A DNA stretch of 30,383 bases from a virus. Positions 1-7,141 of the stretch are shown piece by piece (within the stretch, counting starts at the first letter, position 1; every line of letters starts with the position of its first letter). The DNA lies in the IMG/VR virus record IMGVR_UViG_3300050014_000236, positions 1 to 30,383 of that record; one strand, written 5' to 3'. Under the pieces are notes generated by a model, which did not search any database, was not told where the DNA came from, and saw nothing but the letters and a program-made list of their open reading frames with translations. A program made the translations under genes and the position numbers.

Positions 1-1994
1 GAAGAAACGGCACTCAACGTACCAGCGGTCCCATCCGCTCGCCGTCCTGAGTAAGCAGGATTTCCGCCGATGGCGTCAATCAAGAACCTGGAGTTTGCCG
101 CAGGCGCTCCGACAAGTTGGATTACCGTACCACTGTGGGTCGGGACGGACGGTATGATGCTATTGGCATTGACTACAACTGGGGCATATCCCGCCGCCGC
201 CGCGAAGGTTGGACTTGACTGGATCGCGACCGTCCCCGACCCGGTGATCGTCCCACCGGTGAGGTTCGATCCAGCGACGAGTTGCGTCACGGTGCCAGTG
301 CCGGGAGCTGAGGCCGAGAGCGTGCCTGACGTCAAGGTGACGTTGGACCCAATCGCGGTCACCACACCGCCATTCCAGTCGGGCGTTAGCGTCCCCGTGG
401 CCAGAGTAAGCCCGGCGTGAAACGCAGTGAGAGAGCCGGCCTGATAGGTGGGGGTGAGCGCCGTTCCCACGAGCGACAGCCCGGTTCCGAGTGATGCCAC
501 CGTGCCGCCATTCCACTCGACGGCGAGCGTGCCTGTCGTGGTGATTGGACCGCCCGTGATCCCCGCGCCCGAGGTAGCAATGTTGGTGACCGTGCCGGTC
601 CCCGGCGCCGTAGCCGAGAGAGTCCCGGCGGTCAGTGTGACATTGGACCCAATGGCCGTGACTGTGCCGGCCGTCCACTCTGGCGCGGCGGCAGTGGCCG
701 CGAGTGAGCCCGCCGTCAGTGTCAGGCCGGCGCCAAACGGAAAGGCAGAAAGTGTCCCCGAGACGCCCAGGTTGTCGGTTGCCGTTCCACCGGTGACCTG
801 AAGTACGTCGGTCCCTGATACCGTCGCGCCATTACCCACAAGCACAACGCCATTCGCATTACCCACGATAGTAAGAGGGGTCACAGAAGTAACAGATCCG
901 ATTTGTGAAACCGCAAATTGCATCTGGCCGCCATTTGCCGTGGGCGTAATGTTCTCGGCCGTTAAAAAGGTTATACTCGCATTTGCAACGTAATTCGTGC
1001 CGTCGAACGCCAGCCCGTCCGCAGTCCAATTGGCATATCCAGAAGAGCTCGCGAGCGGAACGCTACTGGTCCCATTTGCCTGACGGGAGGAAAGTCGCCC
1101 GGAATTGTGGCCGAAAGCATCAAGCAGAATACGTGTGTTTTGGCCGTTGATATTGCTCAGTTGCAGAAGCGTCCCGCTCGGCAAGGGGCTTGCGGAGACA
1201 ACCGTTCCGCCGTCCAGGACCATCGGGAACGTCGAGGACACTGAGATCGTCGGCGAGTTCTGTAGATTGAGGGTTCCGCTGGTCGTTATCGTCCCACCCG
1301 GCCCCGCGCCAACATTGAGGTTCGATCCAGCGATTATCGTCGTTGTCGACCCTCCCGCGCTGGCACTCAGGGTTCCTGCCGCGATCGTCAGATTGGCTCC
1401 GATCGCCGTTGCTGTTGGTATTGCCCCCACGCTGCCTGAGTTACCCAGGATGTTTCCGGCCGCCACAGTGCCGAGGTTGATGGTCCCGGAGGTGATGGCG
1501 AGCGATGTGCCGACTGCCGACACCGTCCCACCGCTCCACTCGGAGGGTTGTCCTGGCGGCCCGGGCAGGCCGTTTGATCCAGGTAGTCCAGGTGCCCCGC
1601 GCAGTCCTGTCAGTCCAGCCGCTCCCGCGGCGCCCGGCATGGCTGGCGCGGATGGAACCCAGGGCCGGATTTTTTGAAGGGCCTCCTCGATCCCCGATAT
1701 GCGACCGGACATCCCGGATGATGAAGATCCAGCAGCCTGGAGCACGGTTATCGAGGTATTAAGTTGGCTGATCTGTTCCGATATGGTTAGATTGTTGCCT
1801 CCGCTGCCGCCGCCGCCACTCGCACTGGCCGGCGCGGGCTGTCCGAGGTACGCCAGTATCCGCGTTATCACCTGGCCGAAATAACTGGTCGCAAGGATCG
1901 GTTGGCCGTCGCCAGTCTGACCGATCGGCTGATCCATCGCCATCGGTGTGAGTTTGGTGGGCGCTACGGAACTGTTTTTGCTGCTACCAGACAT
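1..1994 (-). CDS. Collagen-like tail fibre protein, C-terminus beyond window (partial)
   Basis: An open frame runs from ATG at 1994 to the left edge without a stop (664 codons visible). GGAG lies about 9 nt before the ATG, and the upstream gene stops at 2012. Residues about 121-150 are ten uninterrupted Gly-X-Y triplets (for example GLRGAPGLPGSNGLPGPPGQ), a collagen-like stretch typical of trimeric phage fibres. The rest is low-complexity, rich in Gly, Thr, Ser and Ala, with recurring motifs such as VTAIGSNVTLT and GTGTVT that occur in tail fibre repeats. It is the last visible gene of the tail operon, behind the gp10-like tail-hub gene. Likely role: receptor-binding or side fibre. The C-terminal tip, which would set host range, is outside the window. 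The fibre call is firm on composition and context; the receptor is unknown. Confidence 0.85.
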   Translation of the reverse strand, partial: MSGSSKNSSVAPTKLTPMAMDQPIGQTGDGQPILATSYFGQVITRILAYLGQPAPASASGGGGSGGNNLTISEQISQLNTSITVLQAAGSSSSGMSGRISGIEEALQKIRPWVPSAPAMPGAAGAAGLTGLRGAPGLPGSNGLPGPPGQPSEWSGGTVSAVGTSLAITSGTINLGTVAAGNILGNSGSVGAIPTATAIGANLTIAAGTLSASAGGSTTTIIAGSNLNVGAGPGGTITTSGTLNLQNSPTISVSSTFPMVLDGGTVVSASPLPSGTLLQLSNINGQNTRILLDAFGHNSGRLSSRQANGTSSVPLASSSGYANWTADGLAFDGTNYVANASITFLTAENITPTANGGQMQFAVSQIGSVTSVTPLTIVGNANGVVLVGNGATVSGTDVLQVTGGTATDNLGVSGTLSAFPFGAGLTLTAGSLAATAAAPEWTAGTVTAIGSNVTLTAGTLSATAPGTGTVTNIATSGAGITGGPITTTGTLAVEWNGGTVASLGTGLSLVGTALTPTYQAGSLTAFHAGLTLATGTLTPDWNGGVVTAIGSNVTLTSGTLSASAPGTGTVTQLVAGSNLTGGTITGSGTVAIQSSPTFAAAAGYAPVVVNANSIIPSVPTHSGTVIQLVGAPAANSRFLIDAIGGNPAYSGRRADGTAGTLSAVS
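292..662 (-). repeat. 100-codon repeat inside the fibre gene
   Basis: Bases 292-362 and 592-662 are clearly similar (both contain GTGCC, GCCGAGAG and TTGGACCCAAT) at an exact offset of 300 bases, which is 100 codons. Both encode VTAIGSNVTLT-GTLSA-APGTGTVT. A separate 17-bp identity, GAGGTTCGATCCAGCGA, occurs at 261-277 and 1317-1333. The fibre shaft therefore grew at least partly by in-frame duplication. Confidence 0.8.
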
Positions 1995-2011
1995 TTTAAG
2001 TGGCTCCCCAT

Positions 2012-3232
2012 CTAAACCCAGGGCGTCCCGAAGCTCTGTCGTTCATGCCAAAGGGTGCTTCCGATGTCGTACACCCATGTGGCGCATCCACTGAAGAAAT
2101 TGCAAACCACGAATTTATGTCCCTCCTGGTCGAGAACGAACATGCTGACGTCGTTGAACTTCAATGGATATTGTGCCCATGCGTGCTCCATCGCAAAGGT
2201 GCTTATTCGCGTGGGCTGAAACCCATTCAGGCGGTAGGAGATCCCATCTTCGCCGATCCAGAAAACCGTATTGTCCTCTGAGCACACCGCATAGGGCGAC
2301 GCCAGACCACGGGCAATTTGCGCTGCGTCATACCGCAGAAACGGGAATGTCACGGCTCCCGAGTCCCACCAGATTTCCGTATAGGTCCGGCAAAACAACA
2401 GCAACTGCTCATGATATATCTCCACGGCCTGAATGAAATCGCTGCCCGAACTGGCGGTAGCGAAGTCCAAACCAGAATATTGCGTTCCATCGTTAATCGA
2501 AGACAGAAAGAACTGCCGAGTGTTCTTCGCACTGAAGACGAAATAACCGTCGAAGTAGCGAACCGTTGTCGCCGGCTGGAAGGACGGAGCGGTGATCGCC
2601 GCCAGCGTATTGGACGGATCGATGATAATGGCGCCCGCGGTGAGGACTGCCGGAAGCGGATCAGCAAACGCGATACCGAGATCCAACGGTCCCACAGTCA
2701 CTGTTGCCGTCGTGGTCAACGTCGCGCCGCTGTCGAGTGCTATGAAGATCGTGTCGCCGCTGGTAATCGTCCCTATGATATTCGCTTCGACGAAAGTGGC
2801 GCCAGCTTCCTGAGTCGCCGTCGTCACCTGATTGAGACCGCCCCACTGAAAGATCCAGGCCACGTCGCCATCGACCATGACTAACTGGTTGGCATTGTCC
2901 GCCATGGAAACATAGAGTCCTCCAATCGACGTCTCGCCCCAGAATGTTGCCGGCACCGACGTGCCCGCCGGGGCATTGAGCGCGTCGGAGTAATTGATGG
3001 ACCAAAGCTCCCCGCCAGATATCGCATACAGGGTATCCAGCATGATGTGCATCTGCTGCACTGGCCCGTTGCCGAACCGAGAGAACAGGTTGAGCCCGGG
3101 AATGCCATAGATCGGCATTTGGGTCTTGCCTTCTTTCGGTGTCGGCTCGACGAAGGCGTTCATGCACTGCTGCGCGAGCAGTTGCATGCTTCTGGCCTGA
3201 TAACTCTGGGCTGCGAACTGAAGTTCAGCCAT
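2012..3232 (-). CDS. P22 gp10-like tail hub / DNA-stabilisation protein, N-terminal part
   Basis: This 406-aa protein resembles phage packaged-DNA stabilisation (gp10-like) proteins, which form the hexameric ring under the gp4 ring and close the portal. Recognisable segments are an N-terminal QSYQARS-QLLAQQCMNAFVE region, the central RYFDGYFVFS and SGLDFATASSGSDFIQAVE segments, and TEIWWDSG / FPFLRYDAAQIARGLASPYAV followed by DNTVFWIGEDG. Residues about 155-206 hold a beta-module (SGDTIFIALDSG) shared with neighbouring tail proteins. The protein stops at SFGTPWV, where full-length relatives as I recall them continue for another 60-150 residues; a matching C-terminal segment is found in the gene at 5203-6606. 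GAGG lies 8 nt before the ATG. It follows the gp4-like gene by 3 nt, as expected for successive tail rings. Confidence 0.75.
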   Translation of the reverse strand: MAELQFAAQSYQARSMQLLAQQCMNAFVEPTPKEGKTQMPIYGIPGLNLFSRFGNGPVQQMHIMLDTLYAISGGELWSINYSDALNAPAGTSVPATFWGETSIGGLYVSMADNANQLVMVDGDVAWIFQWGGLNQVTTATQEAGATFVEANIIGTITSGDTIFIALDSGATLTTTATVTVGPLDLGIAFADPLPAVLTAGAIIIDPSNTLAAITAPSFQPATTVRYFDGYFVFSAKNTRQFFLSSINDGTQYSGLDFATASSGSDFIQAVEIYHEQLLLFCRTYTEIWWDSGAVTFPFLRYDAAQIARGLASPYAVCSEDNTVFWIGEDGISYRLNGFQPTRISTFAMEHAWAQYPLKFNDVSMFVLDQEGHKFVVCNFFSGCATWVYDIGSTLWHERQSFGTPWV

Positions 3233-3235
3233 GGC

Positions 3236-5203
3236 CTATCCTCGCCGCGCGCCGGGGTACATGGCAACCCCGAACATTACCGACTCAGGTTCCCGATCCC
3301 ATCCCTGGGCCATGCGGAGCTTTTCGGCCGCCTGCATCCCCACTGCCTGGAATGCGCTGATCCGTGCCATCGCGCCATAACCGACGCCGGTCTCAGGTTC
3401 CTTTCCGTACTCCGGCCAGAGTTCGAGTGCCAGGTTGAAGGCAATGGCGTTCTGCCATTCGACCGGGAAATCCGCGCTAGAGGTAAGGTCCGTCAGCAGC
3501 GCGATCGGCCTCTGGGCTGTGAACCGGAACCCGAACTGATTATTCGACGGGCTCGGCCATAGGTTGAGCAGTGCTGAGCCAAGCTGAGATGAGCCAAACG
3601 GCGTTGGCGAGGTCTGCGGATCGTAGAAGAAGGCCGTTTGCACGCCGGTCGTGTTCTTGTTCGGTTGCTGCTGATAATCGAGCCGCGCCCACATCTGCAT
3701 CGGCGTGTCGATCCGGCTCAGATAATTGTATCGTCTGCCGCCGTAGACCCGGAGCGGCCGGATCAACGGCGTCGTGTAGTCGAAGACGATCGCCGGCGCG
3801 CTGGCCTGAGACGGGACCGAGTTCGTAAGCGTCACGACATTACCCGCCGGCGCACCGTTCACGGTTGTCCAGAAATTCGTACCCAGGTCGAGCTGGATCC
3901 CAATGTTGTCCCCGCTCTGCACGCCGGAGGCGGACGTGAGTGTGATCGTCCCGGCGCCGGCCGCCGCGGTGACCGCCAGCGTGGTCTGAATGAGCGTGTT
4001 GAACAACGTGGCATGATCAGTGCTGGCGCTGCTTATGGAATAGCGCGGTTGCGCTGGCTGAGGGAAAAGGATCGCCTCTTCCTCACACCAAACATGGATG
4101 TCGCTGGCCTGCCATTGTTGGATCAACGCGTTCAGCGCGATAATGCCGTTGTTCACCAGGCCAAGCGCGGGGACGTCCTGCGGCCCGATGGCGTTACAGA
4201 TTCGCAACGCGCGTGCGATCAGTTGATAGACCGGCTGGACGAATGGCAGCGTGCTGGTCCCGGTATCCTCTTTATCCCAGGCAATCAGCATCTCCAGCTT
4301 CGGCCCGGCCTGCCCCTTGATGATCTCCATGATCGTAGGGGGAACCCCATACTCGGGCCCGATCTCGGCGGCGAGCATCCATTTGAGCGCGGCCAACCAC
4401 TCCGCCGGGAAGTCCGGGATGTTGGCGAGCGTGGCGAAGTCCTGGATCGGCCGTTGCGCGGTGAACCGAACAGCCATCGTGTCGTTGAGCGCCGCCGGGT
4501 AAAAACTCATGACCGCGATCAAATTGGCGTAGGCACCCTGGCCAGTCTGCGGATCGAAGAAGAAGTTCTGAACGATGCCGGTCGCTTGTTTCGTCGACAG
4601 GTTCGCGTAATCGAGCCGCGTCATCGGGATCAAGGGCGTCTCGGACTGCGTCGCATATGTGAAGCGCCGCGCGCCGCGCACTTTCAGCGGTCTGGATAAC
4701 GGCGCGGCAAAGTCGAAGACCAGATTGGTCAATGAAGCCTGCGAAGGAAGTGCGGCGGTCAGCGTGATGGTTGCTCCCGATGGAGCGCCGTCTACGGTGG
4801 TCCAGAAGATCGAGCCGACGTCGAGTTGAATGCCGATCGTGTCGCCGCTGTTGATCCCTGCAATCGAGGCGACGGTCGCTGTGGTGCCTGTCGAATTGAC
4901 CGTGATCGAGGTCGTCGTGAGATCAGCGAACAGGCACGCGTTATCAGGACTACCGGCGCCAAGCTGATAGCGCGACTGCCCCGGTTGCAGGAACAGAATT
5001 GCCTCCTCCTGGATCCAGACATGCGCGCCAGAGACCTGGATGTTTTTGACCAGAAGATTGAACGCGTCGAGGCCATTTTGAAGTTCGACGCCAGCGGGCG
5101 TCTCATCCTCTCCGATGGCCTGACAAATACGGAGCGCCGCCGTCAGAAGGCTGATCGCCGATGCTGAGTAGGTGTAGGTTCCGCTGGTGGTGAGGACTGC
5201 CAT
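3236..5203 (-). CDS. Tandem-duplicated P22 gp4-like tail accessory factor (fused double copy)
   Basis: This 655-aa protein is two homologous halves in one frame: residues about 17-312 and 327-638. Shared landmarks, in order, are ALRICQAIG / ALRICNAIG, HVWIQEEAILF / HVWCEEEAILF, SGDTIGIQLDVG / SGDNIGIQLDLG, FWTTVDGAPSG / FWTTVNGAPAG, LPSQAS / VPSQAS, RPLKVRGARR / RPLRVYGGRR, RFTAQRPI in both, DFPAEW / DFPVEW and GPEYG / WPEYG. The fold resembles the gp4 tail accessory factors, which bind under the portal as a dodecamer in P22, here with a beta-module inserted in each half. The start overlaps the upstream stop as TAATG, with AAGGGG about 8 nt ahead. The family call is inference from motifs and from position next to the gp10-like gene; the duplication itself is seen directly. 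Confidence 0.8.
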   Translation of the reverse strand: MAVLTTSGTYTYSASAISLLTAALRICQAIGEDETPAGVELQNGLDAFNLLVKNIQVSGAHVWIQEEAILFLQPGQSRYQLGAGSPDNACLFADLTTTSITVNSTGTTATVASIAGINSGDTIGIQLDVGSIFWTTVDGAPSGATITLTAALPSQASLTNLVFDFAAPLSRPLKVRGARRFTYATQSETPLIPMTRLDYANLSTKQATGIVQNFFFDPQTGQGAYANLIAVMSFYPAALNDTMAVRFTAQRPIQDFATLANIPDFPAEWLAALKWMLAAEIGPEYGVPPTIMEIIKGQAGPKLEMLIAWDKEDTGTSTLPFVQPVYQLIARALRICNAIGPQDVPALGLVNNGIIALNALIQQWQASDIHVWCEEEAILFPQPAQPRYSISSASTDHATLFNTLIQTTLAVTAAAGAGTITLTSASGVQSGDNIGIQLDLGTNFWTTVNGAPAGNVVTLTNSVPSQASAPAIVFDYTTPLIRPLRVYGGRRYNYLSRIDTPMQMWARLDYQQQPNKNTTGVQTAFFYDPQTSPTPFGSSQLGSALLNLWPSPSNNQFGFRFTAQRPIALLTDLTSSADFPVEWQNAIAFNLALELWPEYGKEPETGVGYGAMARISAFQAVGMQAAEKLRMAQGWDREPESVMFGVAMYPGARRG

Positions 5204-6606
5204 TAACCGAGCCCCTTATTGAAATCTCCATAGGCGCCGATAATGGCAGGCCGTGCCGCGTCCGAATAGGTGAGCCGGAATATCCACTGCCTGGCGTGAC
5301 CAAGCGCCAGCCACCGCAAGCGCTTGCGATACTCCCCGGCGGCTCCCATGGAACGGAATTTCTGCATCGGTTGCCACGTCACGCCGCCGTCCTTCGATAT
5401 GTCGAGCACCATGATTGGGGCGGTCTCCGGGGCGTTGGGAAGTCCGAGCCCTGCCTCAACCTCGATTTCGAACCTCGGAACGAAGATGCGCTTGCGGTCA
5501 TCGTGCATCGGGGGGGATGTCACCAGCATCCGCATCGGGTTGCTGTATTCCTTGAAAATGGTGAAGTCCGACAGGCCGATGACGTTGCTGAACTTGTCGC
5601 CCACAAGTGCCATGCCGTGCCAGTTGATGCCGCACAGGCCGCGCCAGCCGCAGAGCGTGGCCCCGGCGCTGACGGGCGCGAAAACCGTGCTGGTAGAGCA
5701 TTGCGTGAGGGCAGAAAAGCCGCTGTCACCCGCGCCATTGATGGCATTGACCTTGAACTCATAGGCAGTGCCCCGGTCAAGGCCGGTAATAACCTGACTG
5801 GTCCCGGTAATCCCCGTTATCTCAGTGAAGGAGACATCGAGCACCTTGCGATAATCCAACGTGTAGGATGTCGCCGCGGCGCCGGCCGGTGTCCAGGAGG
5901 CTGTAAAGCTGGAGGTGGTATGCGTGTCGCCGCAGAATGGGGCTGGAACACCCGGCTGTAAGGGGATCGCCGTCAGGAATACCGCGACACCAACGACGTT
6001 TCCCACTCCAGCCGCGAAGTCGAACACATCCCGGACAACCGCCGATCCAAGCGCTATCAAGGACGAAAGTTCGTGCGCGAGGCCCTGGCCGGATACTTGC
6101 GCGCCGCCCAGATTGCTGGACCCGCTGAATGCGGCGCCGACCATCCAGTAATTATAATTGCCGCCGGCCGCGAAATTGGCAGCGACGCCGCCACCCCACC
6201 AGGCTGAGAAGATATCAGCCGTTGGATTGACCAACTCGAAATAGTATTGGCCGGTCGCGTAGCCATCGACCGCCTGCGCCATTCCGGCAGCAGTCGGAAA
6301 GGAGCAAGCAAGGTCCGCTCCGCTTATCGACGCACTGCCATAGAGCTTGGTCGGATCGAGCGTGGTGAAGCCGCCGCCGACATGCGGCCAGCCGGCGGTG
6401 TATCCAGAGGGAACGGAGAATGAAAACCCCGTCGCGCCGAAATTACAGGTGATCCCGGCATCGCCGGTCGCCTGGACTGTCGGGAACATCGTGGTGCCAG
6501 CCATCGCCGAAATGTCGATGCCGCCAACGTTGGCAACCGGATCGGCGGACGGGCTGCCGTTCCATTCGCCGTTGTTCAGTCGAAACCAGACCTGAAAATT
6601 CGCCAT
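5203..6606 (-). CDS. Chimeric tail protein: beta-rich N-terminus, Fn3 domain, gp10-type C-terminal domain
   Basis: The protein has 467 aa. Residues about 1-210 form a Gly/Ala-rich beta region that could be SPRY/concanavalin-like (weak call). Residues about 217-307 look like a fibronectin type III domain, with SFTASWTPAG, SYTLDYRKV, ITGLDRGTAYEFKVNAING and ending in SGFSA. Residues about 318-464 resemble the C-terminal part of gp10-like proteins: WRGLCGINWHGMALVGDKFS, PPMHDDRKRIFVPRFEIEVE, DISKDGGVTW, GAAGEYRKRLRWLALGHAR and FRLTYSD. This is the part that the gp10-like gene at 2012-3232 lacks. The stop overlaps the next start (TAATG). The Shine-Dalgarno is weak, suggesting coupling to the gene ending at 6608. 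Confidence 0.7.
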   Translation of the reverse strand: MANFQVWFRLNNGEWNGSPSADPVANVGGIDISAMAGTTMFPTVQATGDAGITCNFGATGFSFSVPSGYTAGWPHVGGGFTTLDPTKLYGSASISGADLACSFPTAAGMAQAVDGYATGQYYFELVNPTADIFSAWWGGGVAANFAAGGNYNYWMVGAAFSGSSNLGGAQVSGQGLAHELSSLIALGSAVVRDVFDFAAGVGNVVGVAVFLTAIPLQPGVPAPFCGDTHTTSSFTASWTPAGAAATSYTLDYRKVLDVSFTEITGITGTSQVITGLDRGTAYEFKVNAINGAGDSGFSALTQCSTSTVFAPVSAGATLCGWRGLCGINWHGMALVGDKFSNVIGLSDFTIFKEYSNPMRMLVTSPPMHDDRKRIFVPRFEIEVEAGLGLPNAPETAPIMVLDISKDGGVTWQPMQKFRSMGAAGEYRKRLRWLALGHARQWIFRLTYSDAARPAIIGAYGDFNKGLG

Positions 6607-6607
6607 T

Positions 6608-7081
6608 TCAGGTCAGACTCAGTTGAAGCACCGAGTTCTCGATCGGATCACCGAAGAGCGACCCCACACTTGCGGGAAGCGGTGTGGCCAATGTGAAGAT
6701 ATACCCGGAAATTCCGCCAATATGGGTCAGAAAATTCTCGCCGCTATCCAACATGATCTGGATGCGATTGCCGATCGAGAAGCCGACAGTAGAGTCTACG
6801 GTGATGGCGCTCGACTGACGCGCGGACGGGGCGGTCACGAAGGTGCCAAGGATGACGAACTGATTGACCTGCCGCGGCCGTACGAGTTGGGCCACCTGAT
6901 CGTCTCGTACGCCAGTTACGAAATCCTGGGGTTGCTGCGGTTCCCACCGGTCCGGAGCCACCGCCAGATTGCCCGTCTGGCCGCCAGGAATGATGCGGGC
7001 TTTCGACGCGCGGATTTTGAAGCCGCTCAGGTCGTCTAAAATATAGTTATCTCCGCCTATGTAATGCCGATCATCAGCCGT
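6608..7081 (-). CDS. Conserved phage tail-region protein, probable ACG start
   Basis: The frame encodes 157 aa if begun at ACG (7079-7081). The first in-frame ATG, GTG or TTG is the GTG at 6961, which would cut off the first 40 residues. Those residues (ADDRHYIGGDNYILDDLSGF then KIRASKARI) read as genuine protein and match the pattern of a conserved phage family with an N-terminal SG-(F/L)K-(V/I)RAS motif followed by PQDFV-GVRDDQ (residues about 51-62) and PRP. A consensus AGGAGG lies 8 nt before the ACG. Residues about 91-150 carry the beta-module with IGNRIQIMLDSGENF. The gene lies between the tail spike and the chimeric tail protein. Function unknown; a virion component is likely. Confidence 0.75.
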   Translation of the reverse strand, partial: TADDRHYIGGDNYILDDLSGFKIRASKARIIPGGQTGNLAVAPDRWEPQQPQDFVTGVRDDQVAQLVRPRQVNQFVILGTFVTAPSARQSSAITVDSTVGFSIGNRIQIMLDSGENFLTHIGGISGYIFTLATPLPASVGSLFGDPIENSVLQLSLT

Positions 7082-7089
7082 GACACTAC

Positions 7090-7095
7090 CCTCCT
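7090..7095 (-). promoter_or_regulatory. Consensus Shine-Dalgarno (AGGAGG) selecting an ACG start
   Basis: On the minus strand AGGAGG is followed by an 8-nt spacer and then ACG, in frame with the gene below. A GTG 3 nt after the site and an ATG further on both open a frame that hits TAG within about ten codons, so neither can start the gene. Confidence 0.7.
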
Positions 7096-7141
7096 GGTTA
7101 TCCCGCGAAAAGGAATTGCGATAAGCGTGCCGGGGCGGACG

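Noticed and set aside
70-801. Plus-strand frames in the left end
   Set aside because: They are antisense to the continuous fibre frame from 1994 to the edge, which has a ribosome site, collagen triplets and repeats.
1105-1677. 190-aa plus-strand frame
   Set aside because: It mirrors the Gly/Pro-rich fibre sequence on the other strand; no ribosome site and no protein-like motif.
6608-6961. GTG at 6961 as start of the 117-aa version
   Set aside because: No ribosome site ahead and it discards 40 conserved-looking residues; the AGGAGG and ACG at 7081 explain the gene better.
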